Source: Adineta ricciae (Eukaryota > Rotifera > Eurotatoria > Adinetida > Adinetidae). Taken from it: a stretch of 64,000 bases of DNA. The DNA is taken from the NCBI GenBank assembly GCA_905250025.1, contig CAJNOJ010000251.1, positions 87,127 to 151,126 on the forward strand, read 5' to 3'. The notes below the pieces were generated by a model. It was given only the letters and a program-made list of their open reading frames with translations, had not been told where the DNA came from and did not search any database. The translations under genes were made by a program, and so were the position numbers. This document shows positions 63,039 to 64,000 of the stretch, piece by piece (position 1 is the stretch's first letter; the number at the start of each line of letters is the position of its first letter).

Positions 63039-64000
63039 TTATTCGTTGTCGATTCGTTGTCGACAACTGTCTAACCATTCCATTAACAATTCTTTGTTTC
63101 GTGGTTCAAATCGACATTTGAACATCTTGGGCTCAGCAACAAGAGCAGTATGACATTGATTGGCGTCCATGGCATCAGTAGGTGCCATGTATTTTTCATC
63201 TTTCGGTGGTAAAATTCGAAATCCTGTAATTAATCGAACAAAAAAAGTAAATAATTCACGATTTGCTAAATGTGCTCCAGCACACATTCGACTTCCTGCT
63301 CCATAAGCGAAGTGCGATGTACCTTCTACATCGCCTAAATATCGTTCCGGATTGAATTTTTCAGGTTCTTCAAAATGCTCTTCATCATAATCACCAGCAA
63401 ATGCGTTCATGTAAAACAACGTTCCTTCTGGAATAACAATTCCATTATATTCAATATCCTGAATACTTCGTCGTGGGAGACACATTGGTATAACGGTGAA
63501 ATAACGAAGTATCTCTTTATAAAGTGCAGTTATGTATGGTATTCGTTCTTCAATTAAGCATTTTTCCCACACATCATTATCGGGATAAACTTCTTGAATT
63601 TCTTCGTAAGCACGTTGTTGAATTTGTTGACCATGTGGTGATGAAAGATAACCAATACCAAAGATAATGTTAGCAGGAATTGTATCTAGACCAGCACTAA
63701 CCATTGTTAAACAAATACTTTTAATTTCTGCTTCATTCAATTGAGTTGTTGGATCTTTAAGAATATTTCCGGTAATACAAGGCTTGTCTGTTTCATTAGC
63801 AATATGTTGTTTTAAACCATCGAGAAGAATATTTAAATAACGATCACGACGAAGACGATATTCATTTGCTCGATTGGATTTAGCTGGAAAGAGACGAAGA
63901 AGTGGAACATAGTCTTGCCAATTATCTGATGTAGAACGAAATCGTGATATTGCTGCTTCGACTTCACAAATCTCTTTTAAAAGTTCATCATATGATGAAG
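63039..64000 (-). CDS. Cytochrome P450, fungal CYP504-like, 5' end cut off
   Basis: The frame runs from the stop at 63039 to the window edge without introns, about 320 aa of the C-terminal two thirds. I-helix: VSAGLDTIPANI in the AGxDT position. K-helix: YKEILRY (ExxR). PERF-type motif: EPEKFNPERYL. Heme loop: FAYGAGSRMCAGAHLANREL with the Cys ligand. All P450 hallmarks are present. SNRANEYRLRRDRYL and ICLTMVSAGLDT are strongly reminiscent of fungal phenylacetate hydroxylases (CYP504) rather than animal P450s, so a transferred fungal gene is inferred. Substrate class and start are uncertain. Confidence 0.88.
   Translation of the reverse strand, partial: SSYDELLKEICEVEAAISRFRSTSDNWQDYVPLLRLFPAKSNRANEYRLRRDRYLNILLDGLKQHIANETDKPCITGNILKDPTTQLNEAEIKSICLTMVSAGLDTIPANIIFGIGYLSSPHGQQIQQRAYEEIQEVYPDNDVWEKCLIEERIPYITALYKEILRYFTVIPMCLPRRSIQDIEYNGIVIPEGTLFYMNAFAGDYDEEHFEEPEKFNPERYLGDVEGTSHFAYGAGSRMCAGAHLANRELFTFFVRLITGFRILPPKDEKYMAPTDAMDANQCHTALVAEPKMFKCRFEPRNKELLMEWLDSCRQRIDNE

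Noticed and set aside
1-64000. tRNA genes, telomeric repeats, CRISPR arrays, autonomous transposons
   Set aside because: None were recognised by eye; a covariance-model search (tRNAscan-SE, Infernal) was not possible, so absence is not proven.

Overview
The window is compact, AT-rich animal DNA with many small spliceosomal introns (mostly 44-57 bp, GT-AG). The gene content points to a bdelloid rotifer (Adineta/Rotaria type): B-box/coiled-coil/NHL proteins, TIR and ADP-ribosyltransferase (ART) proteins with TPR repeats, threonine-rich single-pass membrane proteins, an expanded-type 7TM receptor, and several genes that look bacterial or fungal among ordinary metazoan genes. This identification is inference from families, not a database result.

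Layout. 1-4146: three copies of an NHL-protein family (one 3'-truncated, one intact, one dead) around a fold-back element. 4294-9864: a GFA/CENP-V enzyme, an FN3 membrane protein, a TPR relic, then a TIR-ART fusion gene. 11449-16739: a housekeeping block with a Ly6-type protein, CFAP45, CHMP4/Snf7, GID8 and a BRI3-like protein. 17825-29325: membrane and secreted proteins (a long type I protein, a Gpr1/Fun34/YaaH transporter, two tiny secreted peptides, a metallophosphoesterase packed behind a 7TM receptor, an orphan type I protein, a Smr-domain protein with lipidation signals at both ends, and a type II S/T-rich protein). 29672-34603: an ART-partner-type domain gene and a divergent pair sharing an N-terminal domain; one of the pair is a complete ubiquitin-specific protease whose C-terminus resembles a Rel-homology domain. 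36259-39245: an F-box/leucine-rich-repeat gene built as one repeat per exon. 40618-43987: a two-TM protein and an ART-TPR gene. 44855-50759: an amidohydrolase, a RING-CH E3 ligase and a tandem family of BTB-like proteins. 51308-62318: the myosin phosphatase targeting subunit (MYPT/PPP1R12), CCDC124, a TPR relic and a C3orf20/FAM194-like gene. 63039-64000: a fungal-like cytochrome P450 cut by the window edge.

Themes. NAD-consuming and ubiquitin-linked genes with immune-like or sensor-like architectures (TIR-ART, ART-TPR, USP with a Rel-like tail, F-box-LRR, RING-CH) are unusually frequent. Lone Ns at 14086, 51140 and 54651 sit exactly between direct repeats. These look like unmerged contig ends, and they wrongly duplicate parts of CFAP45 and MYPT. 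All exon models were made by eye from splice motifs and reading phase; the summed exon lengths of every complete multi-exon model are divisible by three.
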